From Ceratothoa steindachneri (taxonomy: Eukaryota; Arthropoda; Malacostraca; Isopoda; Cymothoidae), in the NCBI GenBank assembly GCA_963969495.1, contig OZ018321.1, positions 125,492,218-125,556,217 of the forward strand: 64,000 nucleotides of DNA. The letters run 5' to 3'. The notes under the pieces were generated by a model. That model was not told where the DNA came from. It did no database searches and was given only the letters and a program-made list of their open reading frames with translations. The translations under genes and the position numbers were made by a program. Below, piece by piece: positions 36,240-48,289 of this stretch; within the stretch, counting starts at the first letter, position 1, and every line of letters begins with the position of its first letter.

Positions 36240-37000
36240 TTATACAGGGCGTCTATGCAGTCTTAAAAAGAGATGTTCCTCATTTGACTGTGATCAAATG
36301 CATTTGTCATTCTCTTCAACTTGCAGTGCCCAATGCTGCAGCCAAATGCTTACCTATGCATTTAGACTTCATGATTAAGGAAACTCATAACTGGTTTTTG
36401 CATTCCTTTGCCCGTCAAGCAAAATATATGCTGCTATTCGCCTCAATAAACGACGGTAATTTACCGTTAAAGCTTATCTCGTCTAGTCTGACCAGATGGC
36501 TCTCAATAGAAGTTGCTATTTTAAGAATTTTGGAACAATAAGTTGAATTGCGTTGGTATTTCAGTATTGCAAGTAATAAAGAAAGATGCTTTACAGATGA
36601 AACTCTACATCCTTTGTTCTTCGTCTAAAAAAAATACTCCTGAAGTTCAAAGGGTTAATAAAATTTTGGAGGCGCAAATACAAGATCCACAAAATTATTG
36701 AGTGATTTTCAATTTCTGATCAATTTTATTACTTCGGAGATTTTAATACCAGGAAAAAAAATTCAGCAAAATGAGTGTCTTCGGGATTTTATATACTCGT
36801 TCAACGTTATAATTAGTTAAGCATATTTAACATAAAAGATACCGCATAAATATTCCATATTATAACTAGTAAGGAGATAATTGCGCCGGGGGATGAAGAA
36901 AATTAGTGGTTGTGATACATAAACTCTAGACTTAATAGGGAAATTTGGTTTTCAGATTTGAAAAACAACACGATCGATTTAGTGGAAAACAGTTGGGATT
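36240..37000 (+). pseudogene. hAT-like transposase-derived remnant
   Basis: The plus frame 36284-36541 reads TVIKCICHSLQLAVPNAAAK, then LDFMIKETHNWFLHS, LPLKLISSSLTRWLSIEVAI. CHSLQLA...A, the NWF segment and TRWLS are conserved in the hAT-derived ZMYM6/ZBED-like protein family. After a TAA the sense resumes with ELRWYFSIASNKERCF and later LINFITSEILIPGKK. The preceding 40 bases encode GVYAVLKRDVP in the same sense, extending the match upstream. Confidence 0.7.
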
Positions 37001-37435
37001 TTTTTTGTGCTGAAAGTAAAAACGGCTAAGAATACCGAGAATTTAAATAAATGATTTCTAGACTTCAGCAACATGAGTGTGGATAGATACCTCACTATCC
37101 AGGCGACGACCAAATTTTTGAAGGTATCAAAATATTTGGCTACTTCATTGAAAAAGATAACCTTCCTCACCTGGCAGAGACCATCATGCTTTAAAAACCT
37201 CAACTTTACCACTAAAACCCCACATTAAGTTAAGGTGAAGGTATACTGCGTTCTAAGTCTTGATTATTATAGAACTTCATCAAGAAATAAAGTTCTTTTT
37301 CATCGTCATTTATAGTACAGGCCTTTTCGATTTGGAATGTCAGGGAAAACGTAGATCACATGCCATATAATTCCTTTTTCTTAATAACATCAGTTAAATG
37401 GTGATTGTAAACGTTTATGCAGTATACAATTCTCT
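37001..37435. other. No recognisable gene
   Basis: The minus frame at 36979-37212 has no known motif and overlaps sequence explained by the hAT-like remnant only at its edge. Confidence 0.4.
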
Positions 37436-37439
37436 CTCG

Positions 37440-38420
37440 GAAATTTTCCTTTCACCTGCAGACCATGTCACGTGGAGTGGCAGCGATTTCCTACGTTATT
37501 TCTCTCCTGGGGGCTTTCAAATTTAATTGCCTGTGTTGTTACACACATGATTTCAGTTTCCCCCACAGGAAAATCACAAGAGGACAAATCCAAAAAAGGA
37601 GGGGGCCATCCGATATCACCACTTAGATAGACACTATGATGTGGAAACAATTATTCAAAAATTCCGAGTGAACCTCGAGACGTATACAATGTGGCACCAT
37701 CTTGCTGGAACCATACCTCTTCCTAATAATGATCGATGAGTAACTCGTTGACTTTTGGAGGGGGAAAATTATCGATCAGTTCACAATACCGACCTACCGT
37801 TACTTTTACGATCACCTTAACACCGTCTTCTCTATAACAAATAAGGATCTCACACACTAAAATCATCACTGGCAAATCAGACATTAAATTTCAGACTGTG
37901 GAGTGGTCTCCGGCGGAGTTTCCGAGGTTAGTGTTCGTTAGACCAGTAGCAAAATTTATCTTTGTTGATCATCCCTGATAAATGAAAATTAGGGTTATCA
38001 CTGAAGATCACAGGATAGCTGATGGGGGAATACGTTGGATAATGTCCCAACACAAAATTGTCCGGGCTTCTTAATCTCCCTCACTCAACTCCTGCAAGAC
38101 CATAATTTTTTAGGGATCAATGTGGACTGGTCTGTATAAAGTTCTGGGGACACTTCGATCAGTGAAGTGTAGCGCAGCTGCGTGTTTTCGTGCAGAACGC
38201 TTGGGAGACTGTTGCATCAAAAATCTCACAGCTACCGCAATTCCCGTCTTTATTGCAGTCATAGGTTGGCCAGGACTTTTTTCTTCAAAACCTAACCCTG
38301 TTCGTCTAAAGTTAGAAGCCAATGAAGATTTTTTTTCATCTGGTATGGGCTCATGACGCCGAAGCGCAAAGTGTATCATGAAGGCACAATGCGTCGTTAT
38401 TAAGTAATTAACATTAATGA
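37440..38420 (-). pseudogene. IS630/Tc1/mariner-superfamily transposase remnant
   Basis: Frame 38110-38499 holds RFLMQQSPKRSARKHAAALH, then TDRSVPRTLY, a helix-turn-helix region. Near 38000 the minus strand gives VIFSDNPNFHLSGMINKDKF (first catalytic Asp in SDN, usually SDE), then PLHS. Frame 37468-37650 gives LSGDIGWPPPFLDLSSCDF, the last catalytic region (usually WPPRSPDLSVCDF). This matches a group of DDE_3 transposases with SDEAHFHLSG and CDFFLWG boxes that is common in arthropod genomes. Several frameshifts are present, and the middle is mostly unreadable. Confidence 0.75.
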
Positions 38421-38499
38421 TATACTCTCTGACAACAAAAGAATGATGCTTCGGACCTAAAGCAACCAAGCCCACTGCATTACCTCCCCCACGATTCAA

Positions 38500-40900
38500 G
38501 CAATACTCCGACCAAACCTAACAAATTAGGCAGCAATTCCGGTGTTTCTGACGCATCAAAACGTGTTTTGCGAGTCAATATTTGCTCAGTATTTATATTA
38601 TGGTATACATAATTAACTTGGGCCTGAACCCTTACTTAAAATTAAGACTGTGGATCCAAAAGTTTCCTGTAATATTGTTTTTCTCTTAACTTCTCAGTCC
38701 AAAATATTTTAGCTCTTTAATATTTCGGAAGCCTTTCATGTTTGAAAAAACTTGAAATAGCACTTTACATTTTAAGTTAAATTGATGGATAAAATCACTT
38801 GTTTTGCGTTGGTGTAAACCATTATCTTGAAATGCATGTGCCAATGTGAAATGACAAAAAAAGGTTCTATATTAACCTCATTAGATTAGTATATTCCGTA
38901 ATGGTCCTATTTCCTGTTGTTGTAGGTTCAATTTCTTCAGTATATTTTCCAGAATTGAACTAAAACCTCCAAATAAAACCAAGACAGAAATTTATAGAGA
39001 TGTACGATTATGTTTTTCCAATGATATAGTTAAATTTTCCCCCAAATCGAGCATTTTGTAAGCATCTTGTTTTCCAAATTTCAATTCTTTGCTGAAACCA
39101 AAGTATTTTTCTCTCAGAATTTTCTGTTGTGTAAGTTTAAATACGCTATAGTTCACTTCGTTTCAATGCGCTGAATTGCGGATTTCTGTATTTCAGTGTT
39201 TAAAGATTAGAAGTTGCCGTAGAACTCGAAAAGGAAATTATAGAATCAAACAATTAATAATTAGACCGGTAGTAGAATACTTGAAAACGAATTAATTTGT
39301 TGGTACCAATTTAATAACATGAAGTTAAACAAGGAATAAAACAAATTATAGTTATTTTAATGTAGTTATAAGAAAAATAATAAATAATGATGATGGGTAA
39401 AGAAAACTATGAAAAGGTAAACAAAAAAAATGAACGATAACGTAACAACACCAAAACATTGAATATGACATTCACTGTAGAATGATGGTTACAGTTGATA
39501 TGATGTGTTTTGTGTTTATTTCAAAGTGGTTTTCTAATCCATCACGTGCATCTTGCCTCACTAATAAGCTTTTTGCTTTGCTGGTTATCATTCCCTAAAT
39601 TTTGAAGCTCACGATGTTTCTGACTGGAGAGCGCAAAGTACCTCACAATGTGAGTTTTGACGGTGAGCTACACCCTCCATAATTCACTCACTTACACGAC
39701 AAAACCCTATCAGTAGCCCTATTAAATATCTATTTTTACTAATATTTTATTTCTCACTCTCAATTATAATTGAGATTCCTCCCTTATTGATTTCATACGC
39801 AAAGAATAATCTAGGAATATTTAACAGCAAAATTTATATTAATGATATATGATATATTCATTTAGGTAATAAATTTCGCCCTAATTCGCAGAAAATCTCA
39901 AAAAGATAAACTCTAATCTCAAGTCAGATGGACGTGTAGACAGCGTGTCCTGTAGTGTCCACATGCCGTGAAACCAACCATGAAGATCGAAGAAATGGTG
40001 CGGAAGAACTTCGAAAGGATAACGAGGTTGCTGTTGGTTATGTCTTTGGCACAACAAATAACTTCGATTTCCCGGAGCTTGTTTTTCACTGCTGTTGCAT
40101 TTTACTGCTCATTGCAGCCTCCAAGGCACGAAAAGGGAATAGTTCTTTTTTTTTAATTTGAAGGAACGCTCTTACATATTAGATACTTTGGTTAATATAT
40201 GTAGGAGTAAAAAGATAAATACCAGAAGCCGGACAAAGGTAAGAAAGAACGAAGCGAAAGAAATCTCTTTCCATAATGATGTAAGGGTGGTCAGGAAGAT
40301 AGTTTTACCCTCGAAAAGATAACGCGCATTGTAGCTAAATGGTTTTTTGATCGCCGATTCGTTTTAGAGTTTATATATGTAAGAGGCTCTCGTCTGCCAA
40401 AAGGTTCCAAGTGCGAACAAGGACTTCCTTTATTCTAAGGGAGGAGTACGGTGTTATACCAAGTTGAGAACACAACGTGAGATCAGACAGCGTTTTGAGA
40501 AAAGACGATCATATTTTAATCTGATTTTTCCTTTAATCTCTTCTTGAAATCTTCTATTCTCCTAGGTTTTACTAATATTCCTCCCCCCTATTCTCTTAGT
40601 AATATGGCCTAATCTTTTTACTTTCAGATTAACATGCTGTGCTATTATATGCAAGGAACTTTCTGACTATTTAGAGTAACATTTAGTTGACCAATTAATC
40701 TACTGTATTACTTTTATTGGTCATTAGCCAATTCATTTCTAATGCCTTTTTACCCCAATAGGTGTAATTTAAATATTTCTAAGCAAAATTTAAAATTATA
40801 TTTTATATAAATGAATCGAGATATTTGAAAATCAAAACTCAGCATAATTACTTGTAGCTTTTATTTTCATAACTATGCTTGAAAATTCCTTTTAATAGTT
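38500..40900. other. No recognisable gene
   Basis: AT-rich sequence with only short frames (e.g. 39955-40161) and no known motif. Confidence 0.4.
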
Positions 40901-41089
40901 TTCATATATATTTATTCCTTTTTGGGGTGATTACAGCCCTAGAAAATAAGGGAAATGAATTCATAGTTGAATTAAAATAAAAGTCCTAAATATACAGGTT
41001 AAATTATTTAGGATTACTCCCAAATGTGAAAAATTTCGATGTGTTTAACCTATAAATTTTGTCATTTAGTAACTAAAAGAATTCTTAGT

Positions 41090-41420
41090 AGAGTTTAGCA
41101 TCTGTGTAAAACAGTGTAAGAACATTTTTAAAAAGTATTGTATAGTATGTGAGAAGTGAATTTTAGTATATATTTAAGTACACATTTGCATAACCAAAAA
41201 TTAATCTAAAAAAAAATACATTTAAGTACATAGATAAATACGCTTCAGTATGAGAGAAAGTATATTTTTGCATATATATGTAAAATTATATTTAGGCAAA
41301 GGGAAATATACAATTTTTCTTATCGAATATTAAATTCTAGCATATGAATAGTTACACTTTATTATATACATAGCACTTCTTAACATTAGATAAATTTATA
41401 GAGTATATTCCTAATTAAAC
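41090..41420. repeat. Degenerate AT-rich minisatellite
   Basis: Words such as AAGTACA, TAGATAAATACA, GCATATGGAT and AAGTATATTTTAGCATAT recur at roughly 25-35 bp spacing with much divergence. The same words recur at 43225-43400. Confidence 0.5.
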
Positions 41421-42830
41421 ATCCATGCATATTTAAGTTACTGTACAACATGAACCTGTTTAAATATAAAGGAATATTATATAATATTGAGATAAAATAA
41501 AAATAATATTTGTTAACTCTAATTTTAAAATGCAAACCTCCGTAAGGGCGAAGATCAAATATTATTTATCTACTACTGTCGATATTTTGTTGCAAGAAAT
41601 GAGTATTCCGAGATTTATTTGGAGTGTCCACTACACAGTAAATATAGAAGGAATTTAAGTTTCATCCAATTGAAATGAAATTTTTAATACAAAAACACAA
41701 AAAAATAGATAACGACAAACAATGATAATATAGATTCTGACGAGAGTGTATTGGACAGGATAACCACGGAGATTAATCGACAAACGTAAAATATTTTGTA
41801 CCTATTTAATGAAATGGAAATAGGATATAAACGAAATCAATATACAACGTGAGTCTGACGTTCACCATCTGCAGTCGAAGAACGGTTGAAACAAAATGAA
41901 ATGGAAAAATTAATTATAAATATGTAGAAAATGCGTATTAAAACTAGATCTAACATAAGTTTCTAGTTAATTGAATAAAATATATTGAATAAACAAAGGG
42001 TTAACAAAATGTTTTTACTTTCAAAACGAGACAAATTTAAAGTAGAACTTCGGAGTATGCTGTTAAGCAGGAAAATGTTGAAACATGAGGTTTAATTCAT
42101 GGAGATTATACTGAAATAAGATGGTTATTAGTTTGAAAAGGACATGCAAAGGCATTAAAAAAGAAATTAACGGGGTTTTCAGTCAATAGGAAGAGAAATA
42201 CTGAGAAACTTGAACTAGAAATGAATGAGTACAAAACTCAGCAACTCTTCAAAAATTGAAGGATCGGCTTCACAGAAAACTTAATATCATATTTCTGGAT
42301 TGAAAAAAAGGTTTATGAAATTAAAAAGAATTATAATATGCAAATATTCATCAAATTAACGAAAAATTTATAACGAAATCCCAAAGAAACCTCATGAAGT
42401 CAAGGGAAGCGAATACATAATGGAGTGGAGTGAAATTAGATAGATAACAACATGCTCGAAATAGAGAGGCAAATACTGAGAAAATGAAACTATTTTAAGT
42501 GTAGTCAGGTATGCATCGAAACCTTTGCTAACTTATGCTTAGGTTGGTTTTGGCTAGCAAGAGAAGAGTGTCTGTGAAATGAAGAGGTTTATGTTACACA
42601 TGCGTTTACATTGGCGTAAATTTTACGAAACAAAAATAGAGAAAGAAACTCTTAAAAAAGCCTTAAAATCCCAATTGTGAATGACATAAACACCAAGGAT
42701 AATAGAGATAAATCAATAATAATTAAAAAGCATCGAGAAAAGAAATAGCTCAAAATATATAAAATAAACTAGCATAATGAGATATAGTGGGTCAGTTTTA
42801 AGCGGAGAACGACCAATATGGCTAAAATAA
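41421..42830. other. No recognisable gene
   Basis: A-rich plus-strand sequence. Fragments around 41860-42680 look like an ancient coding remnant (many lysine and asparagine codons), but no motif identifies it. Confidence 0.35.
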
Positions 42831-42831
42831 A

Positions 42832-43240
42832 AGACAAGGTGTGCCAACCAAAGTCGCGTGCTCTCACTCATTCTGATTTATGACCTTACGACCTTCAAAA
42901 CCTTCAATAATTCCCGGACTAACCTTAGGAGGACCTGGGTAATTATATCACCAGCAAGAGAATGTAAAACAACACAAGGGTTTCAAATTCCGTTAGAATC
43001 GGCCAAATAGTTAGGATTTTATTACCAAATAATTCCACCTTTAACCTTGGGAAGATTTTGGCAATTAAATCATTCATAATAGAATGTAAAACAACAGAAG
43101 GTTTTCAAATATTGTTAGAATCTGCTGAATAGTTACAGTGTTTTTACCAAAACAAGAAAGCGCAAAACGGGGACCGACGGACCGACCGACCGACATATCG
43201 AGATATAGATTCACGCGCGATTAAAAGTTATTATATAGAT
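42832..43240 (-). repeat. Dispersed repeat R1, copy 2
   Basis: Reverse complement of the family at 7296-7690, with two internal units of about 125 bp. It shows the GGTCGGTCGGTCCGTCGG box and the TCTATATCTCGATATGT start, and ends near CGCGACTTTGG. It is embedded within the AT-rich minisatellite. Confidence 0.85.
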
Positions 43241-43400
43241 AAGTACAATTTTGCGTATAGAAGAGTACATCGCAGCAGATGTATTTAAATCTTAGCATAT
43301 GGATAAAGTATATTTCATTATATTGATAAATACACTTTAGTGTAAATTAAAATTCTTTTGAGCATATTTATGCAAAAATTTATTATAATTTATTCCAATA
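43225..43400. repeat. Degenerate AT-rich minisatellite, second block
   Basis: Shares AGATAAGTACA, GCATATGGATAAAGTATATT and GATAAATACACTTTAGTGTA type units with 41090-41420. Confidence 0.5.
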
Positions 43401-44449
43401 TTTTTAATGTATATGTATCACAAGCCTCTTCCTTGCACAGCATCTTCTGGCCTTAGCCGAAACCAACTGAAGCTTAAGTCATCATAATTTTCGAAGGGGA
43501 CCTTCCTCTCTCCACTTAGAATAGTTTCTTTTTCTTATTGTCTCTATATCTTTATATTGTTGTGTTCCGGTAATTTTTATACTCCTTCTCCGTTCTCTCA
43601 TTACAAGGAGTTTTTGCCGTTCGAAAAATGGTTGGTTATTTAATTATTTTATTTTTCCCTTCTTAAATATTTCCTTTTACCTTCTGTCAATTTACGGATT
43701 TAATAATGTTTCCTGCGAAACCGATCATCATTAAATTGTGAGAGTGGTTGGGAACTATTCATTTATTTATAGATCATTTGTCACCGTATTCGCCTCTTGT
43801 CCCCTATAAACCCCGTTTATTTCTTATTTGATCCCTTTCTCTGTTCTCTTCAAATTGATCGCAACCAAATTTATTATCCTCCTTATAATATCCTGCAGGT
43901 TTAAAATCCAATCTGATCGAGCGAATATCGATGCCTTCTCATTCAGATATAGGAGAGTTTAGGTTTTAGGCCGTTTCTGGGGACCAGACGGCAAAATGAC
44001 TTAAAATATATGTGGTTCCTGGTGCATATATGACCAGAACGCAACATAATTTGTATGGAGGTAACGGACTACTAGTGGGCCTGCCGTGGTTGAGGTCATA
44101 CAATGAGGATCTTAAAATACAGGTGGGTCCGCTTCCTTGTGTGGCAATGCCACAAAATTCTTAATAAATGCTGACGAGTGGTAGTGCTTGTATTATGGTC
44201 TTCTGGACACAACGGGGAGTGATATTTAATTGACCAGTTATTCTACTGTATTCCTATCGTTGGTTATTAGATATTATTACATTCTCTTGCTCTTTCTCCT
44301 CAAGAGGCTGCTAAAACTTTACATTTATATACATATATAATTCATGACATATACAAATGAATAGAAAATATTTAAAATTAAAACTAATCTTTTTCTTTGT
44401 AGATATATTTAATGACATTGCCTTAAAAATAAAAATCCGCCTAACAGTT

Positions 44450-44506
<57 letters not shown>

Positions 44507-44950
44507 GTCGTACAATGGACTCTCTACGATATACCATATATAACTATTTGTTGAGGAAACTTATTAATTATCTTTAGAGTGCGTGGATGTCTGGCTGGCC
44601 GATATTATGTATTTTTGATATACTTAAGAAGTGGAACTGAGCTCAAGGATAATAATATTGCTATCATTAATAAAATAGAGTTTTATTAATAATAACTATC
44701 AACAACACACAAAACGGAAAATATTAACATAAACAGAGAATGGAAAGGGTCATCGGGACTCGAGCTAATCCGAGGATTAAAAGATTTAAACAAATATGAA
44801 GTTAAAGGGAGGTGATGGTTCGCTAAACCATTTAAAGCACAGGATAGAATTGACAAAAGGGTTAAATACTCAAAGGTAAAGTTCGGCTTACGTAATTTAT
44901 ACTTGTTGTGCAGAGGAAGGCGACGTGAAGGAATTTCCGGTCCACTGGTG
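43401..44950. other. No recognisable gene; (TA)n tract at 44451-44506
   Basis: AT-rich sequence holding a TA microsatellite interrupted by TTTATATA and TAAATATA. No frame is supported. Confidence 0.5.
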
Positions 44951-45005
44951 AGTTCCAGCCGAAGAAAGGGGGAAATTAAATGATCCTGACGTGGCGTCTT
45001 GGGAA

Positions 45006-45391
45006 TGAGAACCGTTTCTTTATCAACGGCTTGAAGAACAATGGCTGTTCTACGTTGTTCTCTTCTGAACAACAGGGGGGTGAGAACCGTCTCTTGTCTA
45101 CGGGCTCAAAAACAATGGCTGTTCTAATGTTGTTCGATTCTGAACAACAGGGGGGGGTGAGAACCGTCTTGTCAACGGGCTTGAACGAACAATGGCTGTT
45201 CTAACGTTTTCTCTTTCTGAACAACAGGAGAAGGGTGAGAACCGTTTCTTGGCGAACGGGCTCAAACGAACAATGGCTGTTCTACGTTGTTCTCTTCTGA
45301 ACAACAGGGGGGGGGGAGAACCGTTTCTCATTAACGAGTCGAACGAACAATGGCTGTTCTAACGTTGTTCTCTTTCTGAACAACAGGGGAA
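45006..45391. repeat. 79-bp minisatellite, five copies
   Basis: Units start at GAGAACCGT near 45006, 45080, 45159, 45237 and 45317 and end after GAACAACAGGGG. Each contains GAACAATGGCTGTTC (15-bp imperfect palindrome) and TTGTTCT...TGAACAA, so each unit can fold on itself. The G run varies from about 4 to 10 bases. Confidence 0.92.
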
Positions 45392-45869
45392 GCCTTGTGG
45401 ACTCGGCGTCAAAGACTCGAACCTAGGCACTCAAGGGATATTGTCCTCCTTCTGGACAAGTGATGGTGAATCTCGAGGTCTAGGTCCTTTAGCGCACAAG
45501 GTGATAGACGGTCGTGGTGATGTTTCGCGACGAAAATCTGGATCTTTAATCTGATCTTAGTGCTTAAGTTTCCATCTAAATAGTCGAGACACTCCCTTGG
45601 CGTGGGGGACAATGGAGTGGGAGCTTCGAGGGAATGCACAGACGAGCCTGAGAACAAGCCTTATCTGCCCATAAGCCTAACTCAATCTGGCGTGATCGGC
45701 GGATGGGGCGAACGGGGGGGGATGAAAAACCTCCTTGTTTAAACATTGACTTAGGTGGCTGTGATAAGGCGCCCAGCTTCAAAGCGAAGATGCACGTGGG
45801 GAGCATCGTGGTTTTAAATAACATGTGATAGTGGTTGAAATTAACGCGGCCTCAACCCGTTCTATCACA

Positions 45870-45872
<3 letters not shown>
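45392..45872. other. GC-richer non-coding sequence
   Basis: It follows the minisatellite and has a base composition different from the surrounding AT-rich DNA. Minus frames at 45409-45824 have no motif that I recognise. Confidence 0.4.

Positions 45873-45928
<56 letters not shown>
45873..45928. repeat. (TA)n microsatellite
   Basis: About 28 TA units. Confidence 0.96.
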
Positions 45929-45931
<3 letters not shown>

Positions 45932-45946
45932 CATTAGGCATATTTT

Positions 45947-46017
45947 TCCCGTGTAGCTCAGTCGGTAGAGCACTGTACAAATAACTAGACGTCTGAGGTT
46001 CGACTCCTTGCCAGACG
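45947..46017 (+). tRNA. Degenerate tRNA-like sequence (SINE head or tRNA pseudogene)
   Basis: A-box TAGCTCAGTCGG lies at 45954-45965 and B-box GGTTCGACTCC at 45997-46007. The D stem GCTC/GAGC is perfect and the T stem TGAGG/CCTTG can form with two G-T pairs. The anticodon stem and the acceptor stem do not pair, so it is not a functional tRNA. The RNA polymerase III box pair suggests a tRNA pseudogene or a tRNA-derived SINE head; no SINE tail is defined. Confidence 0.4.
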
Positions 46018-46019
46018 AT

Positions 46020-47865
46020 GTGTTTTTTTCCCTTTTCTTTTCGCGGGTCACCTCCAGTAAAATCTCTTCTCCTTTATTTCTGTGTATCACTTCTCACACA
46101 TTCCGTTATCGAGCTTTTAAGCTTGGGGTGAATGCGTGCTAGTTTGTGCGCCAACCACCTAGGCCGATAGCTTTCGGTAGCACAAAGAAGGGACCGTGCA
46201 TTTCCGTCTCCATATGTAGGATATATATAGACGATCGAGGGAAGGAGGGAAAATTAAAGTTCACATTTAAAATTGGAACGTTCTACCTAGATAGAAGAAA
46301 ATGGCAAAAAGTGAAAAGGATAATCCATTAAAATGATTTACAGTATTGCCTAAAAGACAGAAACAAGACAGTTTATATTTTTCATTCTCCTTATATATAT
46401 AGTTTTTTAGCTTTCGGCTGTATTGTTATTAGGAATAATACTGCCATCATGAAAGGTAAAGTCTAGGATTTTAAGTAAAATCTTGGTGTCGTCCATGGTA
46501 AAGACATTTTAACAAGACTCATTTAATTACTTCCATCTATGTAACGGGTCGCCCCTTAGCGCACAATAAAATTATTTTGAATCCGATACATTCCTAGATT
46601 GGTTCAGGATTTTCAAATATGAATGAATTCTCTTTGTTTAGAGTTTGGAACGCGATGCTATTTCGTTTTCTTGATTTCATTTCCCTCTCTGCATCAAGCA
46701 CCTTAAAAGACAAAGATAAATAATTATATCAGTTATGGTTTTCAACATTATTACTACCATTTAATATTTTAATCGTTGTTTAATTTCTGTGTGCCTTCTA
46801 AAAGTCGTCAATTTAAGCAACAGGCTTTTATAGATCTTGTAGGAACTTTAAGTTTAACAATGACACAGGCTCATATTGGAGTAAAATATGATTAATTAGA
46901 TGCTGCTTTCACGTCGTGTGTGTTTTCTGAGTACAAAATTTCGCCTCGATTTAGTTGCGTTAACCAACCACGAAAAAGAATAAAATAACAAGGTTTAAAT
47001 TCTAGAGTTAATTGTAAACTTTTATTAATTATATACTAGAACTATTTCTATTGAAACTATTTCCCAATGATTCGCATATATTTTCTATTAAATTTTCACT
47101 AGTAACACAATCAAATTCAAAAGTTTACGGTTGTGCATTGAATCATCATCTATTTAATTAAGAAAGTTATAATTTATAAATTTTACGAGACGTTTTCTTC
47201 CTTTTTCTGCGATTTTGCTATAAGAATTTGGGTTCAAGAAATTAAACTCGCTGCCCAGACCTTTGTTCTTTATCTAAATAAAGTTGAATGGCTGTGACAA
47301 AGAAAACTCTCGTAATTTTTCTTTGATTTGGCGGCTTGCAGACTCAATGAATTTATCATAGATGAAATTAATTCGATTTCAGTAAATGAAGAGATATGAG
47401 CCTATCGCGTTAATTTCTGTTTTTAATAATAATAAACTCCGTTCTTCATTTGATCTCTGATGTTAGAATTATATCCGTGCAAAGCGTTAACGCGTAAGCG
47501 TAAGCTACGTCTCATGTAAACTAGCTAGCAAAAGATTCTTTATATCTGCATCTTTTAACCTGAGAGTACATGATTTAACCTCTCCGAAAGCTACCTTGGA
47601 TGTACAGCGGTCATATTAAATCAACTAGAGTAAATCAATCTGAGGTTATACTAATTCAAAGAAAGGTGTAAAACCCTTTTGATAAAAAAATTACAATAGA
47701 AAAGGACATGATTTGGTTGCTAAACTAGAATAAATTCAAGTATTAAGCAGCCAAATAGATTATTTAAGGTTATTCACTTCACAGAAACGTTAATTTCATA
47801 ACTTTACCAAAACTTTCTGGTAGTTTTTTTTTAGAAAATCATTACATTATTTCACTATATAACAC
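46020..47865. other. No recognisable gene
   Basis: AT-rich, no supported frame or repeat. Confidence 0.4.
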
Positions 47866-47867
47866 CC

Positions 47868-47979
<112 letters not shown>

Positions 47980-48182
47980 TATTGAAGTCCACAGCTGTGG
48001 CAACGTTATTAATTTTAACTTGTATTTTCTTAATATTTCTTACAAGTTTTTTAACGGTGTCTTCGAGGCGAGATAAAACATCCGCGAATGGCATTCTTTA
48101 TTCCTAGACGTCTTTCAACTGTGTTAGGTCATCTTCAGAGAATGAACAGAAATGGAATTATTCACAAATTGCTTCAATTATT

Positions 48183-48184
<2 letters not shown>

Positions 48185-48264
<80 letters not shown>
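48185..48264. repeat. (TA)n microsatellite
   Basis: About 40 TA units beside the 3' end of Penelope-like element 2. Confidence 0.97.
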
Positions 48265-48268
<4 letters not shown>

Positions 48269-48289
48269 ACTGTTTCACTCAATAACGAG

